Source: Hydractinia symbiolongicarpus (Eukaryota > Cnidaria > Hydrozoa > Anthoathecata > Hydractiniidae). Taken from it: a DNA stretch of 64,000 nucleotides. The notes under the pieces were generated by a model. It ran no database searches. It saw only the letters and a program-made list of their open reading frames with translations, and was not told the origin of the DNA. Numbering within the stretch: the stretch's first letter is position 1; every line of letters begins with the position of its first letter. The DNA lies in contig NC_079883.1 of assembly GCF_029227915.1 (NCBI RefSeq), positions 18,416,001 to 18,480,000 on the forward strand, given 5' to 3'. This document shows positions 25,101 through 39,200 of this stretch, piece after piece. The translations under genes were made by a program, and so were the position numbers.

Positions 25101-28100
25101 CACGTGCAACCACGTGATATACGTGTAAGGCCTTTATTAGGCTGCAAGAGGCCATATTACAGTCGTTAGACGCATGTACTTGTAGTTAACGGTGTTATAA
25201 AGCCATGGCGCAATGGAAAACGACTTGTGACGTCGTAGTCCATTGAGAGTGGAAGGATTAGACCAATGGTAACCTGCGCAGGCACGTGGAACAACGTGAT
25301 TTATGTATACTGACTTTATTAGGCCGCAAAAGGCCATATTACAGCCTTTAGGGGCCTGTACACATGTTTGACGGTGTTGTAAAGCCGTGGCGCTATGGAA
25401 AACAACTTGGGACGTCGTAGTCCTTTGAGAGTGGAAGGATAAGACCAATGATAACCTGCGCAGGCACGTGCAACCACGTGATATACGTGTAAGGCCTTTA
25501 TTAGTGTACAAGAGGCTATATTACAGCCCTTAGGGCTTGTACGTGTGGCTGACGCTGTTATAAAGCCATGGCGCAATGGAAAACTACTTGGGACGTCGAA
25601 GTCCATTGAGAGTGGAAGGATAAGACCAATGCTAACCTGCGCAGGCACGTGCAACCACGTGATATACGTGTAAGGCCTTTATTAGGCTGCAAGAGGCCAT
25701 ATTACAGTCGTTAGACGCATGTACTTGTAGTTAACGGTGTTATAAAGCCATGGCGCAATGGAAAACGACTTGTGACGTCGTAGTCCATTGAGAGTGGAAG
25801 GATAAGACCAATGCTAACCTTCGCAGGCACGTGCAACCACGTGATATACGTGTAAGGCCTTTATTAGGCTGCAAGAGGCCATATTACAGTCGTTAGACGC
25901 ATGTACTTGTAGTTAACGGTGTTATAAAGCCATGGCGCAATGGAAAACGACTTGTGACTTCGTAGTCCTTTGAGAGTGGAAGGATAAGACCAATGATAAC
26001 CTGCGCAGGCATGTGCAACCACGTGATATGCGTGTAAGGCCTTTATTAGGCTGCAAGAGGTCATATTACAGTCGTTAGACGCATGTACTTGTAGTTAACG
26101 GTGTTATAACGCCATGACGTAACGGAAAACGGCTTGGGACGTCGTAGTCCATTGAGAGGGGAAGGATTAGACCAATGGTAACCTGCGCAGGCACGTGCAA
26201 CCACTTGATATACGTGGAAGGTCTTTATTAGGCCGCAAGAGGCCATATTACAGTCGTTAGACGCATGTACTCGTAGTTAACGGTGTTATAACGCCATTAC
26301 GTAACGGAAAACGGCTTGGGACGTCGTAGTCCATTGAGAGGGGAAGGATTAGACCAATGGTAACCTGCGCAGGAACGTGCAACCACGTGATATGCGTGTA
26401 AGGCCTTTATTAGGCTGCAAGAGGTCATATTACAGTCGTTAGACGCATGTACTTGTAGTTAACGGTGTTATAGAGCCATGGCGCAATGGAAAACGACTTG
26501 TGACGTCGTAGTCCATTGAGAGTGGAAGGATTAGACCAATGGTAACCTGCGCAGGCACGTGGAACAACGTGATTCATGTATGCGGACTTTATTAGGCCGC
26601 AAAAGACCATATTACAGCCTTTAGGGGCCTGTACACGTGTTTGACGGTGTTGTAAAGCCGTGGCGCTATGGAAAACAACTTGGGACTTCGTAGTCCTTTG
26701 AGAGTGGAAGGATAAGACCAATGATAACCTGCGCAGGCATGTGCAACCACGTGATATACGTGTAAGGCCCTTATTAGTGTACAAGAGGCTATATTACAGC
26801 CCTTAGGGGCTTGTACGTGTGGCTGACGCTGTTATAAAGCCATGGCGCAATGAAAAACTCCTTGGGATGTCGTAGTTCATTGAGAGTGGAAGGAGAAGAC
26901 TAATGGTAACCTGCGCAGGCATGTGCAACCACGTGATATATGTGTAAGGCCTTTATTAGGCTGCAAAAGGCCATATTACAGTCGTTAGACGCATGTACCC
27001 GTAGTTAACGGTGTTATAACGCCATGGCGCAATGGAAAACAACTTGTGACGTCGTAGTCCATTGAGAGTGGAAGGATAAGACCAATGGTAACCTGCGCAG
27101 GCACGTGCAACCACGTGATATACGTGTAAGGCCTTTATTAGGGTACAAGAGGCTATATTACAGCCCTTAGGGGCCTGTACCTGTAATTGACGGCGTTATA
27201 ACGCCATGACACTATGGTAAACAACTTGGAACGTCGTAGTCTATTGAGAGTGGAAGAATTAGACGAATAGTAACCTGCGCAGGCACGTGGAACAACGCGA
27301 ATTGGGTGTACGGCCTTTATTAGGCTGCAAAGGTCATATTACAGCCTTTAGAGACCTGTACACGTGGTTGACGGTGTTATAAAGCTGTGGCGCAATTGCA
27401 AACAACTTGGAACGTCTTAGTCCATTGAGAGTGGAAAGATTAGTCCGATCGTAACTTGCGCAGGCACGTGGAACAACGTGATTTATGTGTACGGCCTCTA
27501 TTAGGCAGCAAAAGGCCATACTATAGCCTTTAGAGGCATGTACACGTGGCTGACTGTGTTATAAAGGCATGACACAATGGTAAACAACTTGGAACGTCGT
27601 AGTCTATTGAGAGGGGAAGGATTAGACGAATAGTAACCTGCGCAGGCATGTGGAACAACGCGAATTGGGTGTACGGCCTTTGTTAGGCTGCAAAAGGCCA
27701 TATTACAGCCTTTAGGGACCTGTACACGTGTTTGACGGTGTTGTAAAGCCGTGGCGCTATGGAAAACAACTTGGGACTTCGTAGTCCTTTGAGAGTGGAA
27801 GGATAAAACCAATGATAACCTGCGCAGGCACGTGCAACCACGTGATATACGTGTAAGGCCTTTATTAGTGTACAAGAGGCTATATTACAGCCCTTAGGGG
27901 CTTGTACGTGTGGCTGACGCTGTTATAAAGCCATGGCGCAATGAAAAACTACTTGGGACGTCGTAGTTCATTGAGAGTGGAAGGATAAGACCAATGGTAA
28001 CCTGCACAGGCACGTGGAACCTCGTGATATACGTGTAAGGCCTTTATTAGGCTGCAAGAGGCCATATTACAGTCGTTAGACGCATGTACTTGTAGTTAAC

Positions 28101-28104
28101 GGTG
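22179..28104 (+). repeat. Heterogeneous monomer block
   Basis: About 32 monomers of mixed subtypes. The only clear local periodicity is a short 364-bp duplication near 23215-24394 and a 728-bp pairing of 24409 with 25137. It shares distant homology with 7340-9165. Monomers are more varied here than in the adjacent HORs. There is no gene and no insertion. Confidence 0.75.
23822..24394 (+). repeat. 364-bp (two-monomer) duplication, about 1.6 copies
   Basis: The rare markers CAACGTCATTTATG, TTAGGGCGCAAAAGG and TTGACGGTCTTATAACG occur at about 23839-23940 and again 364 bp later. A neighbouring pair at 23215 and 23579 (CTTGAGACATCATAG, CACGTCATATACG) shows the same 364-bp spacing, so dimers were duplicated twice in about 1.2 kb. 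Confidence 0.75.
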
Positions 28105-30416
28105 TTATAACGCCATGGCGCAATGGAAAACGACTTGTGACGTCGTAGTCCATTGAGAGTGGAAGGATAAGACCAATGGTAACCTGCGCAGGGACGTGCA
28201 ACCACGTGATATACGTGTAAGGCCTTTATTAGGCTGCAAGAGGCCATATTACAGTCGTTAGACGCATGTACTTGTAGTTAACGGTGTTATAACGCCATGG
28301 CGCAATGGAAAACGACTTGTGACGTCGTAGTCCATTGAGAGTGGAAGGATTAGACCAATGGTAACCTGCGCAGGCACGTGGAACAACGTGATTTATGTAT
28401 ACGGACTTTATTAGGCCGCAAAAGGCCATATTACAGCCTTTAGGGACCTGTACACCTGTTTGACGGTGTTTTAAAGCCGTGGCGCTATGGAAAACAACTT
28501 GGGACTTTGTAGTCGTTTGAGAGTGGAAGGATAAGACCAATGATAACCTGCGCAGGCACGTGCAACCACTTGATATACGTGGAAGGTCTTTATTAGGCCG
28601 CAAGAGGCCATATTACAGTCGTTAGACGCATGTACTCGTAGTTAACGGTGTTATAACGCCATGACGTAACGGAAAACGGCTTGGGACGTCGTAGTCCATT
28701 GAGAGGGGAAGGATTAGACCAATGGTAACCTGCGCAGGAACGTGCAACCACGTGATATACGTGTAAGGCCTTTATTAGGGTACAAGAGGCTATATTACAG
28801 CCCTTAGGGGCCTGTACCTGTAATTGACGGCGTTATAACGCCATGACACAATGGTAAACAACTTGGAACGTCGTAGTCTATTGAGAGTGGAAGGATTAGA
28901 CGAATAGTAACCTGCGCAGGCATGTGGAACAACGCGAATTGGGTGTACGGCCTTTGTTAGGCTGCAAAAGGTCATATTACAGCCTTTAGAGACCTGTACA
29001 CGTGGTTGACGGTGTCATAAAGCTGTGGCGCAATTGCAAACAACTTGGGACTTCGTAGTCCTTTGAGAGTGGAAGGATAAGACCAATGATAACCTGTGCA
29101 GGCAAGTGCAACCACGTGATATACGTGTAAGGCCTTTATTAGTGTACAAGAGGCTATATTACAGCCCTTAGGGGCTTGTACGTGTGGCTGACGCTGTTAT
29201 AAAGCCATGGCGCAATGGAAAACTACTTGGTACGTCGTAGTTCATTGAGAGTGGAAGGAGAAGACCAATGGTAACCTGCGCAGGCACGTGCAACCACGTG
29301 ATATACGTGTAAGGCCTTTACTAGGCTGCAAGAGGCCATATTACAGTGGTTAGACGCATGTACTTGTAGTTAACGGTGTTATAACGCCATGGCGCAATGG
29401 AAAACGACTTGTGACGTCGTAGTCCATTGAGAGTGGAAGGATTAGACCAATGGTAACCTGCGCAGGCACGTGGAACAACGTGATTTATGTATACGGACTT
29501 TATTAGGCCGCAAAAGGCCATATTACAGCCTTTAGGGACCTGTACACGTGTTTGACGGTGTTGTAAAGCCGTGGCGCTATGGAAAACAACTTGGGACTTC
29601 GTAGTCCTTTGAGAGTGGAAGGATAAGACCAATGATAACCTGCGCAGGCACGTGCAACCACGTGATATACGTGTAAGGCCTTTATTAGTGTACAAGAGGC
29701 TATATTACAGCCCTTAGGGGCTTGTACGTGTGGCTGACGCTGTTATAACGCCATGGCGCAATGGAAAACGACTTGTGACGTCGTAGTCCATTGAGAGTGG
29801 AAGGATAAGACCAATGATAACCTGCGCAGGGACGTGCAACCACGTGATATACGTGTAAGGCCTTTATTAGGCTGCAAGAGGCCATATTACAGTCGTTAGA
29901 CGCATGTACTTGTAGTTAACGGTGTTATAACGCCATGGCGCAATGGAAAACGACTTGTGACGTCGTAGTCCATTGAGACTGGAAGGATTAGACCAATGGT
30001 AACCTGCGCAGGCACGTGGAACAACGTGATTTATGTATACGGACTTTATTAGGCCGCAAAAGGCCATATTACAGCCTTTAGGGACCTGTACACCTGTTTG
30101 ACGGTGTTTTAAAGCCGTGGCGCTATGGAAAACAACTTGGGACTTTGTAGTCCTTTGAGAGTTGAAGGATAAGACTAATGATAACCTGCGCAGGCACGTG
30201 CAACCACTTGATATACGTGGAAGGTCTTTATTAAGCCGCAAGAGGCCATATTACAGTCGTTAGACGCATATACTCGTAGTTAACGGTGTTATAACGCCAT
30301 GACGTAACGGAAAAAGGCTTGGGACGTCGTAGTCCATTGAGAGGGGAAGGATTAGACCAATGGTAACCTGCGCAGGAACGTGCAACCACGTGATATACGT
30401 GTAAGGCCTTTATTAG
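28105..30416 (+). repeat. Mosaic of overlapping duplications (1638 and 1274 bp)
   Basis: 28105-28780 pairs with 29743-30417 at 1638 bp (9 monomers). 29105-29745 pairs with 30379-31019 at 1274 bp (7 monomers). At about 29743 the sequence switches from one partner to the other within GTTATAA, giving the hybrid GACGCTGTTATAACGCC. At about 30380-30417 the next switch lies in the conserved CACGTGATATACGTG stretch. Confidence 0.75.
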
Positions 30417-32519
30417 TGTACAAGAGGCTATATTACAGCCCTTAGGGGCTTGTACGTGTGGCTGACGCTGTTATAAAGCCATGGCGCAATGGAAAACTAC
30501 TTGGTACGTCGTAGTTCATTGAGAGTGGAAGGAGAAGACCAATGGTAACCTGCGCAGGCACGTGCAACCACGTGATATACGTGTAAGGCCTTTACTAGGC
30601 TGCAAGAGGCCATATTACAGTGATTAGACGCATGTACTTGTAGTTAACGGTGTTATAACGCCATGGCGCAATGGAAAACGACTTGTGACGTCGTAGTCCA
30701 TTGAGAGTGGAAGGTTTAGACCAATGGTAACCTGCACAGGCACGTGGAACAACGTGATTTATGTATACGGACTTTATTAGGCCGCAAAAGGCCATATTAC
30801 AGCCTTTAGGGACCTGTACACGTGTTTGACGGTGTTGTAAAGCCGTGGCGCTATGGAAAACAACTTGGGACTTCGTAGTCCTTTGAGAGTGGAAGGATAA
30901 GACCAATGATAACCTGCGCAGGCACGTGCAACCACGTGATATACGTGTAAGGCCTTTATTAGTGTACAAGAGGCTATATTACAGCTCTTAGGGGCTTATA
31001 CGTGTGGCTGACGCTGTTATAAAGCCATGGCGCAACGAAAAACTACTTGGGACGTCGTAGTTCATTGAGAGTGGAAGGATAAGACCAATGGTAACCTGCA
31101 CAGGCACGTGGAACCACGTGATATACGTGTAAGGCCTTTATTAGGCTGCAAGAGGCCATATTACAGTCGTTAGACGCATGTACTTGTAGTTAACGGTGGT
31201 ATAACGCCATGGCGCAATGGAAAACGACTTGTGACGTCGTAGTCCATTGAGAGTGGAAGGATAAGACCAATGGTAACCTGCGCAGGGACGTGCAACCACG
31301 TGATATACGTGTAAGGCCTTTATTAGGCTGCAAGAGGCCTGCATATTACAGTCGTTAGACGCATGTACTTGTAGTTAACGGTGTTATAACGCCATGGCGC
31401 AATGGAAAACGACTTGTGACGTCGTAGTTCATTGAGAGTGGAAGGATAAGACCAATGGTAACCTGTGCAAGCACGTGCAACCACGTGATATACGTGTAAG
31501 GCCTTTATTAGTGTACAAGAGGCTATATTACAGCCCTTAGGGGCTTGTACGTGTGGCTGACGCTGTTATAAAGCCATGGCGCAATGGAAAACTACTTGGG
31601 ACGTCGTAGTTCATTGAGAGTGGAAGGAGAAGACCAATGGTAACCTGCGCAGACACGTGCAACCACGTGATATACGTGTAAGGCCTTTACTAGGCTGCAA
31701 GAGACCATATTACAGTGGTTAGACGCATGTACTTGTAGTTAACGGTGTTATAACGCCATGGCGCAATGGAAAACGACTTGTGACGTCGTAGTCCATTGAG
31801 AGTGGAAGGATTAGACCAATGGTAACCTGCGCAGGCACGTGGAACAACGTCATTTATGTATACGGACTTTATTAGGCCGCAAAAGGCCATATTACAGCCT
31901 TTAGGGACCTGTACACGTGTTTGACGGTGTTGTAAAGCCGTGGCGCTATGGAAAACAACTTGGGACTTCGTAGTCCTTTGAGAGTGGAAGGATAAGACCA
32001 ATGATAACCTGCGCAGGCACGTGCAACCACGTGATATACGTGTAAGGCCTTTATTAGTGTACAAGAGGCTATATTACAGCCCTTAGGGGCTTGTACGTGT
32101 GGCTGACGCTGTTATAAAGCCATGGCGCAATGAAAAACTACTTGGGACGTCGTAGTTCATTGAGAGTGGAAGGATAAGACCAACGGTAACATGCACAGGC
32201 ACGTGGAACCACGTGATATACGTGTAAGGCCTTTATTAGGCTGCAAGAGGCTATATTACAGTCGTTAGACGCATGTACTTGTAGTTAACGGTGTTATAAC
32301 GCCATGGCGCAATGGAAAACGACTTGTGACGTCGTAGTCCATTGAGAGTGGAAGGATAAGACCAATGGTAACCTGCGCAGGGACGTGCAACCACGTGATA
32401 TACGTGTAAGGCCTTTATTAGGCTGCAAGAGGCCATATTACAGTCGTTAGACGCATGTACATGTAGTTAACGGTGTTATAACGCCATGGCGCAATGGAAA
32501 ACGACTTGTGACGTCGTAG
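30377..32519 (+). repeat. 1095-bp higher-order repeat, about 2 copies
   Basis: 30595 pairs with 31690 at 1095 bp, which is six monomers plus 3 bp. The extra 3 bp is a TGC insertion at about 31340 (AGGCCTGCATATT instead of AGGCCATATT); past it the shift becomes 1092. The first copy keeps TTGGTACGTCG where the second has TTGGGACGTCG. Confidence 0.78.
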
Positions 32520-33295
32520 TCCATTGCGAGTGGAAGGATAAGACCAATGGTAAACTGCGCAGGCACGTGGAACAACGTGATTTATGTATACGGACTTTAT
32601 TAGGGCGCAAAAGGCCATATTACAGCCTTTACGGGCATGCACACGTGTTTGACGGTGTTGTAAAGCCGTGGCGCTATGGAAAACAACTTGGGACTTCGTA
32701 GTCCTTTGAGAGTGGAAGGATAAGACCAATGATAACCTGCGCAGGCACGTGCAACCACGTGATATCGGTGTAAGGCCTTTATTAGTGTACCAGAGGCTAT
32801 ATTACAGCCCTTAGAGGCTTGTACGTGTGGCTGACGCTGTTATAAAGCCATGGCGCAATGAAAAACTACTTAGGACGTCGTAGTTCATTGAGAGTGGAAG
32901 GATAAGACCAACGGTAACCTGCACAGGCACGTGGAACCACGTGATATACGTGTAAGGCCTTTATTAGGCTGCAAGAGGCTATATTACAGTCGTTAGACGC
33001 ATGTACTTGTAGTTAACGGTGTTATAACGCCATGGCGCAATGGAAAACGACTTGTGACGTCGAAGTCCATTGAGAGTGGAAGGATAAGACCAATGGTAAC
33101 CTGCGCAGGGACGTGCAACCACGTGATATACGTGTAAGGCCTTTATTAGGCTGCAAGAGGCCATATTACAGTCGTTAGACGCATGTACTTGTAGTTAACG
33201 GTGTTATAACGCCATGGCGCAATGGAAAACGACTTGTGACGTCGTAGTCCATTGCGAGTGGAAGGATAAGACCAATGGTAAACTGCGCAGGCACG
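31690..33295 (+). repeat. 728-bp (four-monomer) repeat, about 2.2 copies
   Basis: A shift of 728 bp pairs 32251 with 32979 and the rare marker CATTGCGAGTGG at 32524 with 33252. It overlaps the 1095-bp HOR, so the two events are nested. The first part (31690-32250 against 32418-32980) is more divergent than the second. Confidence 0.75.
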
Positions 33296-33499
33296 TACAA
33301 CCACGTGATATACGCGTAAGGCCTTTATTAGGGTACAAGAGGCTATATTACAGCCCTTAGGGGCCTGTACCTGTAATTGACGGCGTTATAACGCTATGAC
33401 ACAATGGTAAACAACTTGGAACGTCGTAGTCCATTGAGAGTGGAAGGATTAGACGAATAGTAACCTGCGCAGGCACGTGGAGCAACGCGAATTGGGTGT
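33296..33499 (+). repeat. Single connecting monomer
   Basis: About one satellite monomer of the GATTAGACGAATAG cassette links the 728-bp and 910-bp duplications. Nothing else is seen in it. Confidence 0.7.
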
Positions 33500-35395
33500 A
33501 CGGCCTTTATTAGGCAGCAAAAGGCCATACTATAGCCTTTAGAGGCCTGTACACGTGGCTGACTGTGTTATAAAGCCATGGCGCTATGGAAAACAACTTG
33601 GGACGTAGTAGTCCATTGAGAGTGGAAGGATAAGACCAATGCTAACCTGCGCAGGCACGTGCAACCACGTGATATGCGTGTAAGGCCTTTATTAGGCTGC
33701 AAGAGGTCATTTTACAGTCGTTAGACGCATGTACTTGTAGTTAACGGTGTTATAAAGCCATAGCGCAATGGAAAACGACTTGTGACGTCGTAGTCCATTG
33801 AGAGTGGAAGGATTAGACCAATGGTAACCTGCGCAGGCACGTGCAACCATGTGATATACGTTTAAGGCACTTATTAGTGTACAAGAGGCTATATCACAGC
33901 CCTTAGGGGCTTGTACGTGTGGCTGACGCTGTTATAAAGCCATGGCGCAATGAAAAACTACTTGGGACGTCGTAGTTCATTGAGAGTGGAAGGAGAAGAC
34001 TAATGGTAACCTGCGCAGGCACGTGCAACCACGTGATATATGTGTAAGGCTTTATTAGGCTGCAAAAGGCCATATTACAGTCGTTAGACGCATGTACCCG
34101 TAGTTAACGGTGTTATAACGCCATGGCGCAATGGAAAACAACTTGGGACGTCGTAGTCCATTGAAAATGAAAGGATAAGACCAATGGTAACCTGCGCAGG
34201 GACGTGCAACTACGTGATATACGTGTAAGGCCTTCATTAGTGTACAAGAAGCCATATTACAGTCGTTAGACGCATGTACTCGTAGTTAACGGTGTTATAA
34301 CGCCATGGCGCAATGGAAAACGTCTTGTGGCGTCGTAGTCCATTGAGAGTACATGGACTAGTCCGATCGTAACTTGGGCAGGCACGTGGAACTACGTGAT
34401 TTATGTGTGCAGCCTCTGTTAGGCAGCAAAAGGCCATACTATAGCCTTTAGAGGCCTGTACACGTGGCTGACTGTGTTATAAAGCCATGGCGCTATGGAA
34501 AACAACTTGGGACGTAGTAGTCCATTGAGAGTGGAAGGATAAGACCAATGCTAACCTGCGCAGGCACGTGCAACCACGTGATATGCGTGTAAGGCCTTTA
34601 TTAGGCTGCAAGAGGTCATTTTACAGTCGTTAGACGCATGTACTTGTAGTTAACGGTGTTATAAAGCCATAGCGCAATGGAAAACGACTTGTGACGTCGT
34701 AGTCCATTGAGAGTGGAAGGATTAGACCAATGGTAACCTGCGCAGGCACGTGCAACCATGTGATATACGTTTAAGGCACTTATTAGTGTACAAGAGGCTA
34801 TATCACAGCCCTTAGGGGCTTGTACGTGTGGCTGACGCTGTTATAAAGCCATGGCGCAATGAAAAACTACTTGGGACGTCGTAGTTCATTGAGAGTGGAA
34901 GGAGAAGACTAATGGTAACCTGCGCAGGCACGTGCAACCACGTGATATATGTGTAAGGCCTTTATTAGGCTGCAAAAGGCCATATTACAGTCGTTAGACG
35001 CATGTACCCGTAGTTAACGGTGTTATAACGCCATGGCGCAATGGAAAACAACTTGGGACGTCGTAGTCCATTGAAAATGGAAGGATAAGACCAATGGTAA
35101 CCTGCGCAGGGACGTGCAACTACGTGATATACGTGTAAGGCCTTCATTAGTGTACAAGAAGCCATATTACAGTCGTTAGACGCATGTACTCGTAGTTAAC
35201 GGTGTTATAACGCCATGGCGCAATGGAAAACGACTTGTGGCGTCGTAGTCCATTGAGAGTACATGGACTAGTCCGATCGTAACTTGGGCAGGCACGTGGA
35301 ACTACGTGATTTATGTGTGCAGCCTCTGTTAGGCAGCAAAAGGCCATACTATAGCCTTTAGAGGCCTGTACACGTGGCTGACTGTGTTATAAAGC
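33500..35395 (+). repeat. 910-bp duplication, two copies
   Basis: 34055 and 34965 begin near-identical five-monomer units. Shared rare markers are GACGTAGTAGTCC, GTTTAAGGCACTTATTAG and TATATCACAGCC. The first copy has a 1-bp loss near 34050 (TAAGGCTTTATT), so the shift is 909 bp before it and 910 after. The subtypes differ from the 910-bp HOR at 10082-13246, so the equal length is not common descent. Confidence 0.85.
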
Positions 35396-36265
35396 CATGG
35401 CGCAATGGAAAACCACTTGGGACGTCGTAGTGCGTTGAGAGTGGAAGGATTACACCAATGCTAACCTGTGCAGGCACGTGCAACCACTTGATATACGTGT
35501 AAGGTCTTTATTAGGCTGCAAAAGGCCATACTACAGTCGTTAGACGCATGTACTCGTAGTTAACGGTGTTATAACGCCATGGCGCAACGGAAAACGACTT
35601 GGGACGTCGTAGTCCATTGAGAGGGGAAGGATTAGACCAATGGTAACCTGCGCAGGCACGTGCAACCACGTGATATGCGTGTAAGGCCTTTATTAGGCTG
35701 CAAGAGGTCATATTACAGTCGTTAGACGCATGTACTTGTAGTTAACGGTGTTATAAAGCCATAGCGCAATGGAAAACGACTTGTGACGTCGTAGTCCATT
35801 GAGAGTGGAAGGATCAGACCAATGGTAACCTGCGCAGGCACGTGGAACAACGTGATTCATGTATGCGGACTTTATTAGGCAGCAAAAGGCCATATTACAG
35901 CCTTTAGGGGCCTGAACACGTGTTTGACGGTGTTGTAAAGCCGTGGCGCTATGGAAAACAACTTGGGACTTCGTAGTCCTTTGAGATTGGAAGGATAAGA
36001 CCAATGATAACCTGCGCAGGCATGTGCAACCGCGTGATATACGTGTAAGGCCCTTATTAGTGTACAAGAGGCTATATTACAGCCCTTAGGGGCTTGTACG
36101 TGTGGCTGACGCTGTCATAAAGCCATGGCGCAATGGAAAACTACTTGGGACGTCGTAGTTCATTGAGAGTGGAAGGAGAAGACCAATGGTAACCTGCGCA
36201 GGCACGTGCAACCACGTGATATACGTGTAAGGCCTTTACTAGGCTGCAAGAGGCCATATTGCAGT
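35396..36265 (+). repeat. Connecting satellite block
   Basis: Nearly five monomers without a local repeat. They match 47774-48500 and 52142-52860 (shifts 12378 and 16746), and so belong to a segment dispersed through the right half of the window. There is no gene. Confidence 0.75.
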
Positions 36266-39200
36266 GGTTAGACGCATGTACTTGTAGTTAACGGTGTTAT
36301 AACGCCATGGCGCAATGGAAAACGACTTGTGACGTCGTAGTCCATTGAGAGTGGAAGGATTAGACCAATGGTAACCTGCGCAGGCACGTGGAACAACGTG
36401 ATTTATGTATACGGACTTTATTAGGCCGCAAAAGGCCATATTACAGCCTTTAGGGACCTGTACACGTGTTTGACGGTGTTGTAAAGCCGTGGCGCTATGG
36501 AAAACAACTTGGGACTTCGTAGTCCTTTGAGAGTGGAAGGATAAGACCAATGATAACCTGCGCAGGCACGTGCAACCACGTGATATACGTGTAAGGCCTT
36601 TATTAGTGTACAAGAGGCTATATTACAGCCCTTAGGGGCTTGTACGTGTCGCTGACGCTGTTATAAAGCCATGGCGCAATGAAAAACTACTTGGGACGTC
36701 GTAGTTCATTGAGAGTGGAAGGATAAGACCAATGGTAACCTGCACAGGCACGTGGAACCACGTGATATACGTGTAAGGCCTTTATTAGGCTGCAAGAGGC
36801 CATATTACAGTCGTTAGACGCATGTACTTGTAGTTAACGGTGTTATAACGCCATGGCGCAATGGAAAACGACTTGTGACGTCGTAGTCCATTGAGAGTGG
36901 AAGGATAAGACCAATGGTAACCTGCGCAGGGACGTGCAACCACGTGATATACGTGTAAGGCCTTTATTAGGCTGCAAGAGGCCATATTACAGTCGTTAGA
37001 CGCATGTACTTGTAGTTAACGGTGTTATAACGCCATGGCGCAATGGAAAACGACTTGTGACGTCGTAGTCCATTGAGAATGGAAGGATTAGACCAATGGT
37101 AACCTGCGCAGGCACGTGGAACAACGTGATTTATGTATACGGACTTTATTAGGCTGCAAAAGGCCATATTACAGCCTTTAGGGACCTGTACACCTGTTTG
37201 ACGGTGTTTTAAAGCCGTGGCGCTATGGAAAACAACTTGGGACTTCGTAGTCCTTTGAGAGTGGAAGGATAAGACCAATGATAACCTGCGCAGGCACGTG
37301 CAACCACTTGATATACGTGGAAGGTCATTATTAGGCCGCAAGAGGCCATATTACAGTCGTTAGACGCATGTACTCGTAGTTAACGGTGTTATAACGCCAT
37401 GACGTAACGGAAAACGGCTTGGGACGTCGTAGTCCATTGAGAGGGGAAGGATTAGACCAATGGTAACCTGCGCAGGAACGTGCAACCACGTGATATACGT
37501 GTAAGGCCTTTATTAGGGTACAAGAGGCTATATTACAGCCCTTAGGGGCCTGTACCTGTAATTGACGGCGTTATAACGCCATGACACAATGGTAAACAAC
37601 TTGGAACGTCGTAGTCTATTGAGAGTGGAAGGATTAGACGAATAGTAACCTGCGCAGGCATGTGGAACAACGCGAATTGGGTGTACGGCCTTTGTTAGGC
37701 TGCAAAAGGTCATATTACAGCCTTTAGAGACCTGTACACGTGGTTGACGGTGTTATAAAGCTGTGGCGCAATTGCAAACAACTTGGGACGTCTTAGTCCA
37801 TTGAGAGTGGAAAGATTAGTCCGATCGTAACTTGCGCAGGCACGTGGAACAACGTGATTTATGTGTACGGCCTCTATTAGGCAGCAAAAGGCCATACTAT
37901 AGCCTTTAGAGGCATGTACACGTGGCTGACTGTGTTATAAAGCCATGGCGCAATGGAAAACAACTTGGGACTTCGTAGTCCTTTGAGAGTGGAAGGATAA
38001 GACCAATGATAACCTGTGCAGGCACGTGCAACCACGTGATATACGTGTAAGGCCTTTATTAGTGTACAAGAGGCTATATTACAGCCCTTAGGGGCTTGTA
38101 CGTGTGGCTGACGCTGTTATAAAGCCATGGCGCAATGGAAAACTACTTGGGACGTCGTAGTTCTTTGAGAGTGTAAGGAGAAGACCAATGGTAACCTGCG
38201 CAGGCACGTGCAACCACGTGATATACGTGTAAGGCCTTTACTAGGTTGCAAGAGGCCATATTACAGTGGTTAGACGCATGTACTTGTAGTTAACGGTGTT
38301 ATAACGCCATGGCGCAATGGAAAACGACTTGTGACGTCGTAGTCCATTGAGAGTGGAAGGATTAGACCAATGGTAACCTGCGCAGGCACGTGGAACAACG
38401 TGATTTATGTATACGGACTTTATTAGGCCGCAAAAGGCCATATTACAGCCTTTAGGGACCTGTACACGTGTTTGACGGTGTTGTAAAGCCGTGGCGCTAT
38501 GGAAAACAACTTGGGACTTCGTAGTCCTTTGAGAGTGGAAGGATAAGACCAATGATAACCTGCGCAGGCACGTGCAACCACGTGATATACGTGTAAGGCC
38601 TTTATTAGTGTACAAGAGGCTATATACAGCCCTTAGGGGCTTGTACGTGTGGCTGACGCTGTTATAAAGCCATGGCGCAATGAAAAACTACTTGGGACGT
38701 CGTAGTTCATTGAGAGTGGAAGGATAAGACCAATGGTAACCTGCACAGGCACGTGGAACCACGTGATATACGTGTAAGGCCTTTGTTAGGCTGCAAGAGG
38801 CCATATTACAGTCGTTAGACGCATGTACTCGTAGTTAACGGTGTTATAACGCCATGGCGCAATGGAAAACGACTTGTGACGTCGTAGTCCATTGAGAGTG
38901 GAAGGATAAGACCAATGGTAACCTGCGCAGGGACGTGCAACCACGTGATATACGTGTAAGGCCCCTATTAGGCTGCAAGAGGCCTGCATATTACAGTCGT
39001 TAGACGCATGTACTTGTAGTTAACGGTGTTATAACGCCATGGCGCAATGGAAAACGACTTGTGACGTCGTAGTCCATTGAGAGTGGAAGGATTAGACCAA
39101 TGGTAACCTGCGCAGGCACGTGGAACAACGTGATTTATGTATACGGACTTTACTAGGCCGCAAAAGGCCATATTACAGCCTTTAGGGACCTGTACACGTG

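Noticed and set aside
32486-32701. Single plus-strand open frame of 71 codons
   Set aside because: It lies wholly in ordinary monomers and arises from a few point changes, such as CATTGCGAGTGG removing a stop. Nothing similar is conserved in other copies.
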